Below are positions 1 through 8,792 of a DNA stretch of 64,000 nt, piece after piece. The stretch lies in the NCBI GenBank assembly GCA_016180845.1, contig JACPAK010000001.1, forward strand, positions 150,836 to 214,835. Reading direction: 5' to 3'. Numbering within the stretch: the stretch's first letter is position 1; each line of letters starts with the position of its first letter. The notes beneath the pieces are model-generated. The model was not told where the DNA came from and did no database searches. It saw nothing but the letters and a program-made list of their open reading frames with translations. A program made the position numbers and the translations under genes. The DNA is from Deltaproteobacteria bacterium. Its GTDB lineage: Bacteria > UBA10199 > JACPAL01.

Positions 1-297
1 AAGCGGGATGTTCGATTCTAGTGTCGACAAGGGGAGCTTCTGATCACGTAACTTCTGTTCCATATCCGGCCAAGGGGCATAGACCCGTTCGCACGCGATG
101 TGGGGTTGATCATTCAGGAGATGGTACAAGATCTGGGTCCCGATATGACTCATCCCGATCTCATAGGTGTCGGGATAGCAAAGGGCGATCTTGAGCTCGA
201 CCTGAGACAGGTCTTTCCGAATCGAGTTGATTTCGTTGCCCAGATAGCGGGAGGGACGACGGACCTGCGGGAGAAGCTCTTGAATCTTATTATTCAT
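1..297 (-). CDS. B12-binding radical SAM protein, N-terminal part (TIGR03960-like)
   Basis: This is the start of a minus-strand gene cut off by the left edge of the window; 99 codons are visible, beginning at an ATG whose complement is at 295-297. The translation contains RYLGNEINSIRKD, then ALCYPDTYEIGMSHIGTQIL and, further on, ERVYAPWPDME. These blocks are typical of the N-terminus of the TIGR03960 family, in which a cobalamin-binding domain precedes a radical SAM core. The family has no settled reaction. The diagnostic CxxxCxxC cluster motif would lie beyond the edge, so the assignment rests on N-terminal similarity only. The gene diverges from the EF-hand gene that begins at 359. Confidence 0.72.
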   Translation of the reverse strand, partial: MNNKIQELLPQVRRPSRYLGNEINSIRKDLSQVELKIALCYPDTYEIGMSHIGTQILYHLLNDQPHIACERVYAPWPDMEQKLRDQKLPLSTLESNIPL

Positions 298-358
298 TTA
301 ATTTCAATGGGTTAGATTAGCAACCCGACTACCCTCTCTCGCCGATAATATTAAGGAC

Positions 359-805
359 ATGACTGACAAGCTTTATCCCCTCTATCGCGAGGCCTTCCGG
401 GCTGTTGATACCAATCACGATGGCGTCATTCTTCCGGAAGAATATGACCAAGTCCAGCGGTTTGATGTCGATCAAGACCGGCAGGTGACATTTTGGGAAT
501 ATCTCACCACCCACAACAAGCGTCAGGCAGCTGCCGGGCTCGCTCCACTTTTTAGCACCCAACTGATCGATCGATTAAAGGGATCGTATCAGATCGTCTT
601 TCATGAGGCGAATGAGGTGATCTTCCCCTCGTTACCGAAAGAGGCAGAAGTATTCGATCTCATCGACGTCGCCGCAAAATTACAAGAAATGGGGGCCTCG
701 GAAAAGGAGGCCTCTGGTCTGATAAAAAAGATGTCAGGTATCAGACCCTCGCCAACCTATCGATACCTTCGGAGCGATTCCGTCAGTTGTCCAGGTCTTT
801 TGTGA
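359..805 (+). CDS. EF-hand N-terminal fragment of a frameshifted helical-repeat protein
   Basis: The ATG at 359 follows a good ribosome binding site (TTAAGGAC). The product opens with two consecutive EF-hand calcium loops at about residues 18-29 and 37-48 (DTNHDGVILPEE and DVDQDRQVTFWE), then helical-repeat sequence (for example VFDLIDVAAKLQEMGASEKE). From about position 738 the frame stops making sense. The same helical-repeat style resumes at once in the +1 frame, which is open from 726 and runs into the 915-3134 reading frame, so this is very probably the first part of one gene of about 925 residues broken by a single one-base indel near 735-745. It could be a sequencing or assembly error or a true pseudogene. 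No signal peptide is evident. Confidence 0.6.
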   Translation: MTDKLYPLYREAFRAVDTNHDGVILPEEYDQVQRFDVDQDRQVTFWEYLTTHNKRQAAAGLAPLFSTQLIDRLKGSYQIVFHEANEVIFPSLPKEAEVFDLIDVAAKLQEMGASEKEASGLIKKMSGIRPSPTYRYLRSDSVSCPGLL

Positions 806-914
806 AGAGGGGATACCGATCCACGAGACACTGGCCCTGCTCAGAATCCTCTCCCATAAAGCACGATGGGGAACAGCGGAGCTTTTTATCTATCTTCCCA
901 AGGTTATTGCGGAG

Positions 915-3134
915 TTGGAGGGATTGGGGAAATGGGACGAAAACGGACCGAAACGGATCGCCGAGATTGTTTCCAATACCGAAAATGCCGCCTCCGATGC
1001 GATTCAGCTCTATCCAAAACTGCTTGAGGCCGGTTTTACAGACGCCGAGTTTGATCAGCGTATCAAAGGGGTGATTTCATTCGGGCGAGAAGAGAGCTGG
1101 GACCTATTGAGAAGTATGAAACGTGCCCTCGATCCTCTCAAGAAGGAAGGGTACACGAAGAAAGAGATAGGGGACTTCCTCGACGCGTCCCTTTCTGACT
1201 TCGGTCGTATCGCTTCTGAGATCTATAATAAATTGGGGATCTATCTTGAGGCCGATTTTACCCTCTCGGAGGTCCTTTCATTCCCGTATGAGATTGCCCG
1301 GAACGCAGGTCTTCCCCCGGGATACCTCCACCTCGTGATCCTGACACCGAAGACAGTCCTGAATACCGTCTGTGAGGAATTGCCTTATACGATCCAGACA
1401 CTCAGATCAGTCGGTTTCACAACTCACGAGATTCAGGATCTCCTGAGAGAGGTCACCCGACTTTCCGGCAGGATCGAATGGGGTCCGTATAACCTCCTTC
1501 AAAAAATCGCTTCGGCTGCCTCCCTCCTCAAACAAAACAACATTCCAAATGCTGATGTGATTGAATTTTTAAAAGAGATCGCCAAAAAATCTGGAGAGGC
1601 GACTGTGCTCACCTACGAAGTCCTCACCGACCTGCTCATCCGTCATCAGGATCAAGGCACACAAAAGTTCAAAGAGGAATTCCCCGACTTCCGCACAGGA
1701 TTCGCCATCATGACCAAACAGATCAGTGGAACCGACCTGCTGGGCCTGAAAGATATCCTCAACAGGGGAAATCTCACGCTCAACCCCGCTGGGATCAAAG
1801 ACCGACAAGGCCTTGCCGAACAGATCGCCGCGATCATCAACCAGAGATTCGACCAATTTCCCCTGGAGACTTTCTCAAAAGGAGAAGAGATCGGCTCGCG
1901 AAAGAATGAGGCCCAATGGATGGCGGTCCTGATCAACCATATCCATGACAGGGACCAAAAGGACGACCTGATGCGAAAGACGATCATCCAAAATCTCTCG
2001 ACAAGGGCAGTCTATCTGCTCTCCTCTATCGCAGGACCGGACCTCTACACATCAACTTTTGTCGACCGGATCTACGCGATGAAGATTCAAAACAATCCGG
2101 ATTTCCTTGCAGAAGTAAAAAAAATCGACCCTGAAGGGAATTTCATGGCTGGATTTATTCTGACGCTCGCCGGGTTTAACAAATTGAGGGAGGTCTTCGC
2201 ACGAGACCCTGAATATTTTTCCGAAAGGGTCGTTGAATTGCTGGAGGAGGCCGATCCTGATCTCTTGCCAAGAAACATTTCACTCCTTTCCAAGATTGTC
2301 GGTCAATTCGTTGCTGGTGAAGGGGGTAAAACCATCAAGGAAAAAATCGAAAATGCGCTCCTTGAACAATATGAAATCCAGGATTTTCTCAAAAATGTCT
2401 CTAAACGGGCAGCGGTCGGTTATTTGATCAAGCTTTATCACAACGATTTTTCGGATAAGGAGCGTGCGAAAACGATCGCAAATGAGCTCCCGGAGATTCT
2501 TCCCCCCAAAATTCCATCTGAATGGTTAGCTGATGGTCGCCTGAAAGCGGTATTGAAATTCTATCCTGATGAAAAACATTTTTCACTGATTCAAGAGATG
2601 TATGCCAAGAAGGGGTTTCAAATCCGACGTTCTGCCGCTGGAAAGACCGTCACGATGACGAAACAGTTTCTCCGTCCCGATGGGCGGACGGTCACCTTCG
2701 AGGTCGTTGCCACATTAGAGGAGATCGCTATCGACAAATTAATGTCCGATCGCTCTGTCGACATCATTGGTCACCGAGGTCATTCCTTTCACCTGCATGA
2801 GACTTTGCCCGACACTGATGCTGCAAAAAACAAGAAAAAATTAATCTTTATCGGTTCCTGCGGTGGCTTCCGTGAGGTCCCCTCCCTCATGGGATCCTAC
2901 AGCGGAAATTATTTCATCAGTGATGAGGATACCGGCCATGGGGCAGACAATAACAACATCCTCTATTACCTGATGGAGGCGATCGGAAGTGGTGCCAAAA
3001 ATTGGGATCGGATCCGAAGCTATGTTGACGACCGATATCCTGTTGGGTCTCGTGGCCTTGTCTTCCCGAATGATCCCTCCCTCCTCCTCTTCGACTTCAT
3101 CGAGGCGGTGAAGGCAAAACAAAACCAGCCATAA
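915..3134 (+). CDS. Helical-repeat protein with caspase-like (clan CD) C-terminal domain, rest of the frameshifted gene
   Basis: This frame (first TTG at 915, open from 726) continues the gene that begins at 359. It carries repeated units of about 35-45 residues, each with a helix-turn-helix look, such as LPKVIAELEGLG, IQTLRSVGFTTHEIQDLLRE and ASLLKQNNIPNADVIEFLKE. The last 130 residues differ. A hydrophobic strand ending in IIGHRGHS (His623 counted from 915) is followed 26 residues later by KLIFIGSCGG (Cys649). A strand-His then strand-Cys order is the catalytic dyad pattern of caspase-like clan CD peptidases such as CHAT and gingipain relatives. That is inference from motif and spacing; no family was confidently recognised. 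An EF-hand plus repeat plus peptidase layout would suit a calcium-sensitive protease. Confidence 0.6.
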   Translation: MEGLGKWDENGPKRIAEIVSNTENAASDAIQLYPKLLEAGFTDAEFDQRIKGVISFGREESWDLLRSMKRALDPLKKEGYTKKEIGDFLDASLSDFGRIASEIYNKLGIYLEADFTLSEVLSFPYEIARNAGLPPGYLHLVILTPKTVLNTVCEELPYTIQTLRSVGFTTHEIQDLLREVTRLSGRIEWGPYNLLQKIASAASLLKQNNIPNADVIEFLKEIAKKSGEATVLTYEVLTDLLIRHQDQGTQKFKEEFPDFRTGFAIMTKQISGTDLLGLKDILNRGNLTLNPAGIKDRQGLAEQIAAIINQRFDQFPLETFSKGEEIGSRKNEAQWMAVLINHIHDRDQKDDLMRKTIIQNLSTRAVYLLSSIAGPDLYTSTFVDRIYAMKIQNNPDFLAEVKKIDPEGNFMAGFILTLAGFNKLREVFARDPEYFSERVVELLEEADPDLLPRNISLLSKIVGQFVAGEGGKTIKEKIENALLEQYEIQDFLKNVSKRAAVGYLIKLYHNDFSDKERAKTIANELPEILPPKIPSEWLADGRLKAVLKFYPDEKHFSLIQEMYAKKGFQIRRSAAGKTVTMTKQFLRPDGRTVTFEVVATLEEIAIDKLMSDRSVDIIGHRGHSFHLHETLPDTDAAKNKKKLIFIGSCGGFREVPSLMGSYSGNYFISDEDTGHGADNNNILYYLMEAIGSGAKNWDRIRSYVDDRYPVGSRGLVFPNDPSLLLFDFIEAVKAKQNQP

Positions 3135-3184
3135 AAACTATTTTCGCTTGTCGGTCTCGCCACTTTTAAGGTAGCCAACCCCTT

Positions 3185-3787
3185 ATGAATGAGGCCCTCA
3201 AAATCCTTCAAGAAACCGGCGCCGTCTTGACCAACGACCATTTCATCTATACCTCCGGGAAGCATGGAAGCACCTACATCAACAAAGACGCCGTATACCC
3301 TCACACACAGCTGATCTCCAGGCTTTGTCGAGCGATCGCCGAGCACTTTTCGAAAATTCCTGTCGATGCCGTTGTTGCCCCCGTGATTGGTGGAGTCATC
3401 CTCTCTCAGTGGGTCTCGCATCACCTCAGCGAACTAAAAGGAAAAGAGGTGTTGGGGATTTACGCCGAAAAGTCGGCGGATGGTTTTGTGATCCAACGCG
3501 GATACGATCGATTGATCCCGAAAAAAAATATTCTTGTGGTGGAAGATATCTTGAACACCGGTGGTTCGGTGAAAAAGGTCGTTGAAACGGTCCGATGCTT
3601 GAACGGAAATATTATCGGTGTCGGCGCCCTCGTCAATCGTGGTGGTGTCACTCCGGAAGATTTGGGGAATATCCCGAACCTCTACGCCTTGGTGAATCTC
3701 AATTTAGAGGCCTGGGATCCAAAAGAATGCCCGCTTTGCCTGAAAAAAATTCCGATCAATACCGAGGTTGGGAAGGGGAAGAAATAA
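3185..3787 (+). CDS. pyrE: Orotate phosphoribosyltransferase-like protein
   Basis: The 200-residue product is a type I phosphoribosyltransferase. An N-terminal stretch with HFIYTSGKHGSTYINKDAVY resembles the orotate-binding region of PyrE (hFxLxSGxHs..Y). The PRPP-binding loop is clear at ILVVEDILNTGGSV. PyrE makes OMP from orotate and PRPP in pyrimidine synthesis. The C-terminus carries a small Cys-rich segment (CPLCLKKIPI) often seen in PyrE-like proteins of environmental bacteria. It starts 51 bases after the preceding gene and ends 9 bases before the xylanase gene. Another orotate-like phosphoribosyltransferase with a different base substrate cannot be excluded. Confidence 0.8.
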   Translation: MNEALKILQETGAVLTNDHFIYTSGKHGSTYINKDAVYPHTQLISRLCRAIAEHFSKIPVDAVVAPVIGGVILSQWVSHHLSELKGKEVLGIYAEKSADGFVIQRGYDRLIPKKNILVVEDILNTGGSVKKVVETVRCLNGNIIGVGALVNRGGVTPEDLGNIPNLYALVNLNLEAWDPKECPLCLKKIPINTEVGKGKK

Positions 3788-3796
3788 GCCAACACA

Positions 3797-4846
3797 ATGA
3801 AGATCAAGAATTCCATGATGACGCTCTCGAAATGTCTCGTACTGGTGATGGCTGGAACGATTACTGCCGCCTTGTTTTTCCATGGCTGCGGCAAGAGGAG
3901 TGAAACTGCAGCTACGGCTAGCCTCAAAACGCTTGCCGAGAAGCACGGCATCCGCTTCGGGGCCAATTATCAGTACGATTTTCGAAGCGACACTTATGAT
4001 GAGCTCTTCGAAACGGAGATGAACGCGATGACTGCCGGGACGTTCTGGGGGGATGGTTCCCGCCCGAGCCGCACCGAATTCGACTTCACCGAGATGGATG
4101 CAAAAGTAGACTGGGGACTTGCGCGCAACATGGAATTGTTCGGTCAGACATTGGTCTGGTTCGAGCCGGGAGAGATGCCTGATTGGTTGAAGGCCGCACC
4201 TAATGCCGACATCGAAGCGATCATGAACGAGCACATCGATGCCGTGGTTGGACGCTACGCGGGCCGGATCAAGTTCTGGAACGTCGTCAATGAGGCTGTT
4301 GACAGTGATGGAACGCTCCGTCAGGGCCATAAGTGGGCCGAGGCGATGGGGGACGACTACATCCGGAAGGCATTCGTTCGGGCGCATGCCGTCGATCCGG
4401 ACGCCGTGCTGTATTACAACGAGTATGAGATTGAGAGCAATGAGGCTAAGTTCACAGGCGTCAAGACGTTGCTCGTCAGTCTTAAGAATGAGGGCGTACC
4501 GGTGCATGCCCTCGGTTGGCAAATGCACGTTACTCCGGGAAGTTTCGACTCCGCCACGCTGCTTGCGCGTATGAATGAGATCGCGGACCTCGGGCTCGAC
4601 AATTACATCACCGAACTCGATGTGGAATTGCCGGCCGACGCCAGCGAGACTGATTATGAGCAACAGAAGCAAACCTACAAGTCAGTCGTCGAAACCTTCC
4701 TCGCGGCACGCCGCCACAAGACCATCATCGTCTGGGGTCTGCGCGACCGTGATCCAGGGTGGCTCACGGAGAACCATCCACTCCTCTTCGACGAGAATCT
4801 TAACAAGAAGGCGGCGTATTCCGGCGTCCAGGAAGCCCTCGAATAA
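3797..4846 (+). CDS. Lipoprotein endo-1,4-beta-xylanase, glycoside hydrolase family 10
   Basis: A 349-residue secreted glycosidase. The N-terminus is a lipoprotein signal peptide ending in LFFHGC, so the mature enzyme should be lipid-anchored. GH10 hallmarks are all present: NAMTAGTFWGDGSRPSR (substrate region), GQTLVWFE where family members have HTLVWH, KFWNVVNEAVD with the acid/base Glu, HALGWQMHV, ITELDVE with the nucleophile Glu, and VWGLRDRDPGWL near the C-terminus. GH10 enzymes cut internal beta-1,4-xylan bonds. It is alone: no xylosidase, transporter or other carbohydrate gene is near. Its codon choice looks more GCG/CGC-rich than its neighbours, which hints at acquisition by transfer (inference). 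The LVWFE variant replaces a usually conserved histidine. Confidence 0.9.
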   Translation: MKIKNSMMTLSKCLVLVMAGTITAALFFHGCGKRSETAATASLKTLAEKHGIRFGANYQYDFRSDTYDELFETEMNAMTAGTFWGDGSRPSRTEFDFTEMDAKVDWGLARNMELFGQTLVWFEPGEMPDWLKAAPNADIEAIMNEHIDAVVGRYAGRIKFWNVVNEAVDSDGTLRQGHKWAEAMGDDYIRKAFVRAHAVDPDAVLYYNEYEIESNEAKFTGVKTLLVSLKNEGVPVHALGWQMHVTPGSFDSATLLARMNEIADLGLDNYITELDVELPADASETDYEQQKQTYKSVVETFLAARRHKTIIVWGLRDRDPGWLTENHPLLFDENLNKKAAYSGVQEALE

Positions 4847-4886
4847 TGAGGGCGACCTTTGGACACCGGTATGGGGAAAGGAAAGC

Positions 4887-5861
4887 TTAAGGTTTCCTAG
4901 TGCCGGTTTCAAAGAAGGCGCTCTTCTCCGCCGTCAACGTGTCAATCGGTCTCCAGTTTTTTCCATTTTTTTGGGAGATCTGAATCTTCAGATCGGCAAC
5001 CCCTGAAAATTGAACCTGCCTCATCGATCCACGCGGGTCTTCGTACTGAAGATTGGTCATCACCTCAGAAGGAGAAGAAAAATCACCGATAAACAAGAGA
5101 TCCTTATCCTGTACCTCAAAATGCCACTGATTGGTTCCGTAGGAACTTTTACTCTTCAACCAAGCGACAGGATCGCGGACAAGATACTCGTTCCCATGAT
5201 AAAAAAAGTAGAGAAGGGGCACGATCATCGTTCGCCTCTTCCAGGTGACGGGAAGACAAAGACCTTCAAAAAAGGCCTCCTTATCCTCCCGAAAATGACG
5301 GCAATGACCCCACGTCCAGGAATCATCGATCCCCTTCCCCCAAAGATGTACCTGAGAGGCGATCACCGATGGAAAGGAAAAAACCTTATCCCGAACCTTG
5401 AGCTCCCCATTCAGCTGGAAGCTGAGTTGAGGGGCAATCCACTTCATCGCTGGAATATTCAAGTGGTAAAATGGGGCTGGGAGGTAACGAAAAGAGCGCG
5501 TAGGGGGCAAAAACTTCAATTCCCAGCTCATCGTCTTGTTTTTTAACTCCCCCCGGGCCCCTGACTGAAAAATGGCCGAGGCGCCAGCCGAAAAATAAAA
5601 AATCTCATGCTCAACCTGCATGTTGGTCAAAGGAAAAGTTTCTTTTAAAAAGAGATTTTGTTTTGGATCTCGACGATCAAAAAAATGTCCCCAAACAGTC
5701 GCTTCAGGATCCCTGCCTTGCGGAGAAAGGAGAATATAACGGAGTGATGCCGCCATCTCCTGACCAGGATCGGCCCAATGGACAACATAACTTTCAAAAA
5801 AGCAGTCTTTTGAGAGATTCCAGCGGCTGATATTTTCCCGCTCTCCCGCATCAATTGACAT
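4887..5861 (-). CDS. Hypothetical protein, beta-strand-rich
   Basis: A 324-residue protein I do not recognise. Its ATG lies 3 bases after the rimO stop, so it is probably the last gene of the rimO-hbd transcript. The sequence is rich in aromatic residues and alternating hydrophobic stretches (WGHFFDRRDPKQNLFLKE, WTWGHCRHFRED, MIVPLLYFFYHGNEYLV), with no signal peptide and no membrane helix. The pattern of repeated W-x-F and strand pairs recalls two-lobed lipocalin-like folds such as the CrtC/AttH group, but this is only a resemblance. It faces the xylanase gene in convergent orientation with 40 bases between them. Confidence 0.75.
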   Translation of the reverse strand: MSIDAGERENISRWNLSKDCFFESYVVHWADPGQEMAASLRYILLSPQGRDPEATVWGHFFDRRDPKQNLFLKETFPLTNMQVEHEIFYFSAGASAIFQSGARGELKNKTMSWELKFLPPTRSFRYLPAPFYHLNIPAMKWIAPQLSFQLNGELKVRDKVFSFPSVIASQVHLWGKGIDDSWTWGHCRHFREDKEAFFEGLCLPVTWKRRTMIVPLLYFFYHGNEYLVRDPVAWLKSKSSYGTNQWHFEVQDKDLLFIGDFSSPSEVMTNLQYEDPRGSMRQVQFSGVADLKIQISQKNGKNWRPIDTLTAEKSAFFETGTRKP

Positions 5862-5864
5862 CGA

Positions 5865-7223
5865 TCAGATCTCCGCAAAAAGAGTATAAGGAGTCGCTCC
5901 GGTCACCGTGACTTCGTAAAAATTCCCGGCCGTTATCCCTTTCCCTTTGAGTTCGACGTTTCCATCAATATCCGGCGCATCCCATTCGGTACGACCCACG
6001 GCTCGTCCTGAGCCGAAGGGCCTGTCGGCAAGAACTTTCAGTTTTTTCCCAAGGCGTCCACGATTCTTTTTCAGGCTAATCTCTTGTTGACGCTCCATAA
6101 GAATCCTTCGGCGTTCTTTTTTAACTTTTTCTGAAACCTGATCTGAAAGATCGGCCGCCTCGGTCCCTTCTTCATGAGAATAGGTAAAAACTCCCACGCG
6201 TTCCAGTTCGGCGTCTTCCAAGAAATGGGCAAGCTCCTGAAACTCAGTTTCCGTCTCCCCCGGATAACCGACAATGAATGTAGAGCGAATCCCGACATCA
6301 GGAATTTTTCCCCGTATTCTCTCAACAAACCGTCGGATGTAAGCACCGTTCGAACCTCGATGCATCGATTTCAAGATCCGATCGCTGATATGTTGAAAGG
6401 GGATGTCGACATAACGACAAAAGTTGGGTGATGAGGCGATGATGTCGATCAATTCGTCAGAGAAACGTAAAGGGTAGGCGTACATAAGGCGAAACCAATG
6501 ATCCCCTGAGATCTTGGCCAGCTCCGTGAAAAGTTTTTCGATGTTGGTTCCATCATGCAGGTCATACCCATAATCTGTCGTATCCTGGGCAATCAGATTA
6601 AACTCCTTCACCTCCATTGACTGAAGATTTTTCACCTCAGCAACAATATCAGCGATCGCCCGACTCCTTTGTTTTCCACGAAGTTTTGGAATAATGCAAA
6701 AAGAACAGGTGTGGTTACACCCCTCCGCAATTTTCACATAGGCTATGTGAGATGCCGTGGCGAGAAGTCGGGGCGTGTCTGACGTGTGAACATAGAGTGG
6801 AGGGTGAATATATTCACGACTGGGCGGAACCCGAGACAGGACCCGCCCAATTTCGGCATAATCATTTGTTCCGATAAAGAGATCGACCTCCTGGAGTTCC
6901 TTTGGAAGCTCTCCCTGATATCGTTGCGAGAGACACCCTGTGACAACCAGCTTCTCGCAAGAGCCACTCTTCTTTTCTTTCGAAAGATCCAGAATCGTGT
7001 TGATCGATTCCTTTACCGAAGACTGCAGAAAACCACAGGTGTTGACGATGATCACCTCGGCCTCTTTCTGATTTTGCGTCAACTCAAACCCCTGCGTCGC
7101 AAGCTGCCCCAGCATGATCTCGGAATCGACGAGATTTTTGGGGCAGCCGAGGCTTTGGAGGTATACCTTTTTGGGGGCGTTATGAATTGTAGTCGTAGAC
7201 CCCACGACCGGTTTTTTTGCCAT
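5865..7223 (-). CDS. rimO: Ribosomal protein S12 methylthiotransferase RimO
   Basis: A 452-residue radical SAM methylthiotransferase, the normal length of RimO, which modifies the conserved Asp of ribosomal protein S12. The N-terminal UPF0004 domain has the three cluster cysteines in [20 protein letters not shown] and VVTGCLSQR. The radical SAM motif [11 protein letters not shown] follows, then [12 protein letters not shown] and a C-terminal TRAM-like region ([19 protein letters not shown] type, ending [15 protein letters not shown]). [10 protein letters not shown] and the IAQDTT motif favour RimO over MiaB. The predicted ATG makes it overlap the 3' end of the upstream dehydrogenase gene by 44 bases in another frame; no better start lies before the conserved VYLQSLG. 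Confidence 0.95.
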   Translation of the reverse strand: MAKKPVVGSTTTIHNAPKKVYLQSLGCPKNLVDSEIMLGQLATQGFELTQNQKEAEVIIVNTCGFLQSSVKESINTILDLSKEKKSGSCEKLVVTGCLSQRYQGELPKELQEVDLFIGTNDYAEIGRVLSRVPPSREYIHPPLYVHTSDTPRLLATASHIAYVKIAEGCNHTCSFCIIPKLRGKQRSRAIADIVAEVKNLQSMEVKEFNLIAQDTTDYGYDLHDGTNIEKLFTELAKISGDHWFRLMYAYPLRFSDELIDIIASSPNFCRYVDIPFQHISDRILKSMHRGSNGAYIRRFVERIRGKIPDVGIRSTFIVGYPGETETEFQELAHFLEDAELERVGVFTYSHEEGTEAADLSDQVSEKVKKERRRILMERQQEISLKKNRGRLGKKLKVLADRPFGSGRAVGRTEWDAPDIDGNVELKGKGITAGNFYEVTVTGATPYTLFAEI

Positions 7224-8034
7224 ACCGGCCGGACTCTACATACTTCCGAAGCAGAGGACAAGGGCGGTATTTGTCATCCCCGAGGTCTCTCTGCAGGACC
7301 TCCATCGCGGCGAGCGTCACATCGAGACCGACAAAATCAGCGAGGGCGAGAGGCCCCATCGGATGATTGGCCCCCAGTTTCATCACCTCATCGATCGTCT
7401 TCGCGTCCGCAACCCCTTCATAGAGCAGAAAGAACGCCTCATTGATCATCGGTAGGAGGAGCCGGTTCACGGCAAAGCCGGGAGAATCCTTGACCGCCGC
7501 TGGGGTTTTCCCCATCCCTTTGGCGACATCAAAAACCGCCTGATAGCTCTCATCGGAGGTCTGAAGGCCGCGGATCACCTCAACGAGCGCCATGACGGGG
7601 ACCGGATTGAAAAAATGCATCCCGACAAATTTTTCCGGACGCCCGCTGGAGGCGGCGAGTTGGGTAATCGAGATCGAAGAGGTATTCGAGGCAAAAACCG
7701 CCTCCTTCTGGATAATCCCGTTCAATTCCCGAAAGAGATTTTGCTTCAGATCGCGATTTTCGGTGATCGCCTCGATCACGAGATCGACCGAGGCAAGATC
7801 CTGAAGACTTGTACAGAGATTGAGCCGGGAGGTCGCCTCCTTCTTCTGATCGGCTGTCATCTTTCCCTTCTCGATCAACCGATCCCAATTTTGCTCAATC
7901 TTTCCCCTCCCCTTTTTGGTCCTCTCATCATCCTTATCCCGGAACCAGACCTCAAACCCGGATTGCGCCGCCATCTGGGAAATCCCGTGTCCCATCGTCC
8001 CAACACCAACAACCCCGATTTTTTTGATTTTCAT
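7180..8034 (-). CDS. hbd: 3-hydroxybutyryl-CoA dehydrogenase
   Basis: A 284-residue single-domain 3-hydroxyacyl-CoA dehydrogenase. The N-terminal Rossmann motif is [13 protein letters not shown]; the active-site block is [17 protein letters not shown] with the catalytic His, and the C-terminal dimer domain has [18 protein letters not shown] and [18 protein letters not shown]. It interconverts acetoacetyl-CoA and (S)-3-hydroxybutyryl-CoA with NAD(P)H. Within this block it plausibly supplies the precursor of crotonyl-CoA for the ethylmalonyl-CoA pathway. The alphaproteobacterial pathway instead uses the (R)-specific PhaB, so this would be a different stereochemical entry (inference). The start has a suitable upstream GAGGTT. 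Confidence 0.93.
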   Translation of the reverse strand: MKIKKIGVVGVGTMGHGISQMAAQSGFEVWFRDKDDERTKKGRGKIEQNWDRLIEKGKMTADQKKEATSRLNLCTSLQDLASVDLVIEAITENRDLKQNLFRELNGIIQKEAVFASNTSSISITQLAASSGRPEKFVGMHFFNPVPVMALVEVIRGLQTSDESYQAVFDVAKGMGKTPAAVKDSPGFAVNRLLLPMINEAFFLLYEGVADAKTIDEVMKLGANHPMGPLALADFVGLDVTLAAMEVLQRDLGDDKYRPCPLLRKYVESGRYGKKTGRGVYDYNS

Positions 8035-8090
8035 AAGATAACCTCCTCATTTGCAAGTTACAGTCTTCTTTTAGTGGGTGAGAATGTCAA

Positions 8091-8756
8091 TCAGGTTCTG
8101 TTGAATCCAATCCCACAAAAAATCAGGACTCCGAGAGTCATGGCACTCCGAAAGGCCCAGGCATTAACCCTTTGAGCACGTCCCGGAGATCGAAGGAAAT
8201 CAAGAAACTCAAAACGCGATCGAGGGATGCTTCTCGCGAGGTTTCTCGCCCTTCTCCCGACCGCAAGATCTTCTACCTCGACAACCCCCGCCGCAAGCTC
8301 AGCAGCGTCATACTGAACGATATAACCGACCTGACCTGGTCGAGTAGCACCCGTCTCGAGACAGGAAACAACCGTTTCTGTCGGTGTCTGCCTGAAACCA
8401 AATCGGACCCCCGCAAAGTCTGGTCGGGTCCGATCAAAAACATAGGTCACTACGGGGGTCTCAAAAGGGGCCGGTCTCGCTCGGCGGTCCGCCAAAGCAA
8501 GGGTCACAACCTGCTGGTGCTCATGAAAGACAGTTGTCTGACCAATCAAGGTGAGCCGCGCTGGGAAGGTAAGATTCATAGCAGCCTGTCGGCTACCTTG
8601 CGGTGAATAGTAGACAACGAGGGCCGAGTCACCAGGCGAATGGATCGCCCCATTGAGGGCCGAGTAAAGCTCATCGGCGACTATTTCTCCCTCGCCCGCG
8701 ACCACTCGTGCTCGCTCAGCAGGACCAACGACGTAAACCACGGGTGACAATGTCAT
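8091..8756 (-). CDS. Hypothetical protein with C-terminal membrane segment
   Basis: An unrecognised 221-residue protein between hbd and ccr. It begins with hydrophobic strand-like sequence (LSPVVYVVGPAERARVVAGE) and is rich in Arg, Val and Ala. It includes a possible single membrane helix at the C-terminus (FRSAMTLGVLIFCGIGF). A 144-codon plus-strand frame overlaps it but is Ser/Arg-rich and low in hydrophobic residues, as expected of an antisense shadow, so the minus frame was preferred. Composition differs from the flanking enzymes (more GC-rich codons). Confidence 0.5.
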   Translation of the reverse strand: MTLSPVVYVVGPAERARVVAGEGEIVADELYSALNGAIHSPGDSALVVYYSPQGSRQAAMNLTFPARLTLIGQTTVFHEHQQVVTLALADRRARPAPFETPVVTYVFDRTRPDFAGVRFGFRQTPTETVVSCLETGATRPGQVGYIVQYDAAELAAGVVEVEDLAVGRRARNLARSIPRSRFEFLDFLRSPGRAQRVNAWAFRSAMTLGVLIFCGIGFNRT

Positions 8757-8792
8757 CTTGACCCTTTCATCGCTAACTCTGAAAGGCCGTTG

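Noticed and set aside
100-315. Plus-strand 71-codon frame at the left edge
   Set aside because: It is antisense to the recognisable radical SAM N-terminus on the minus strand.
724-730. Heptamer A AAA AAG in frame, a classical -1 programmed frameshift site, within the split EF-hand gene
   Set aside because: A -1 shift leads into the frame that ends at 1074, not into the long 915-3134 frame; the downstream part needs +1. A one-base indel near 738 fits the repeat spacing better.
3704-4672. 322-codon minus-strand frame
   Set aside because: It lies wholly opposite the GH10 gene and part of pyrE, both of which have intact family motifs; the minus frame has none.
8172-8606. 144-codon plus-strand frame between hbd and ccr
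   Set aside because: Ser/Arg-rich with no hydrophobic core; the opposing minus frame is longer and has a membrane-segment-like end.
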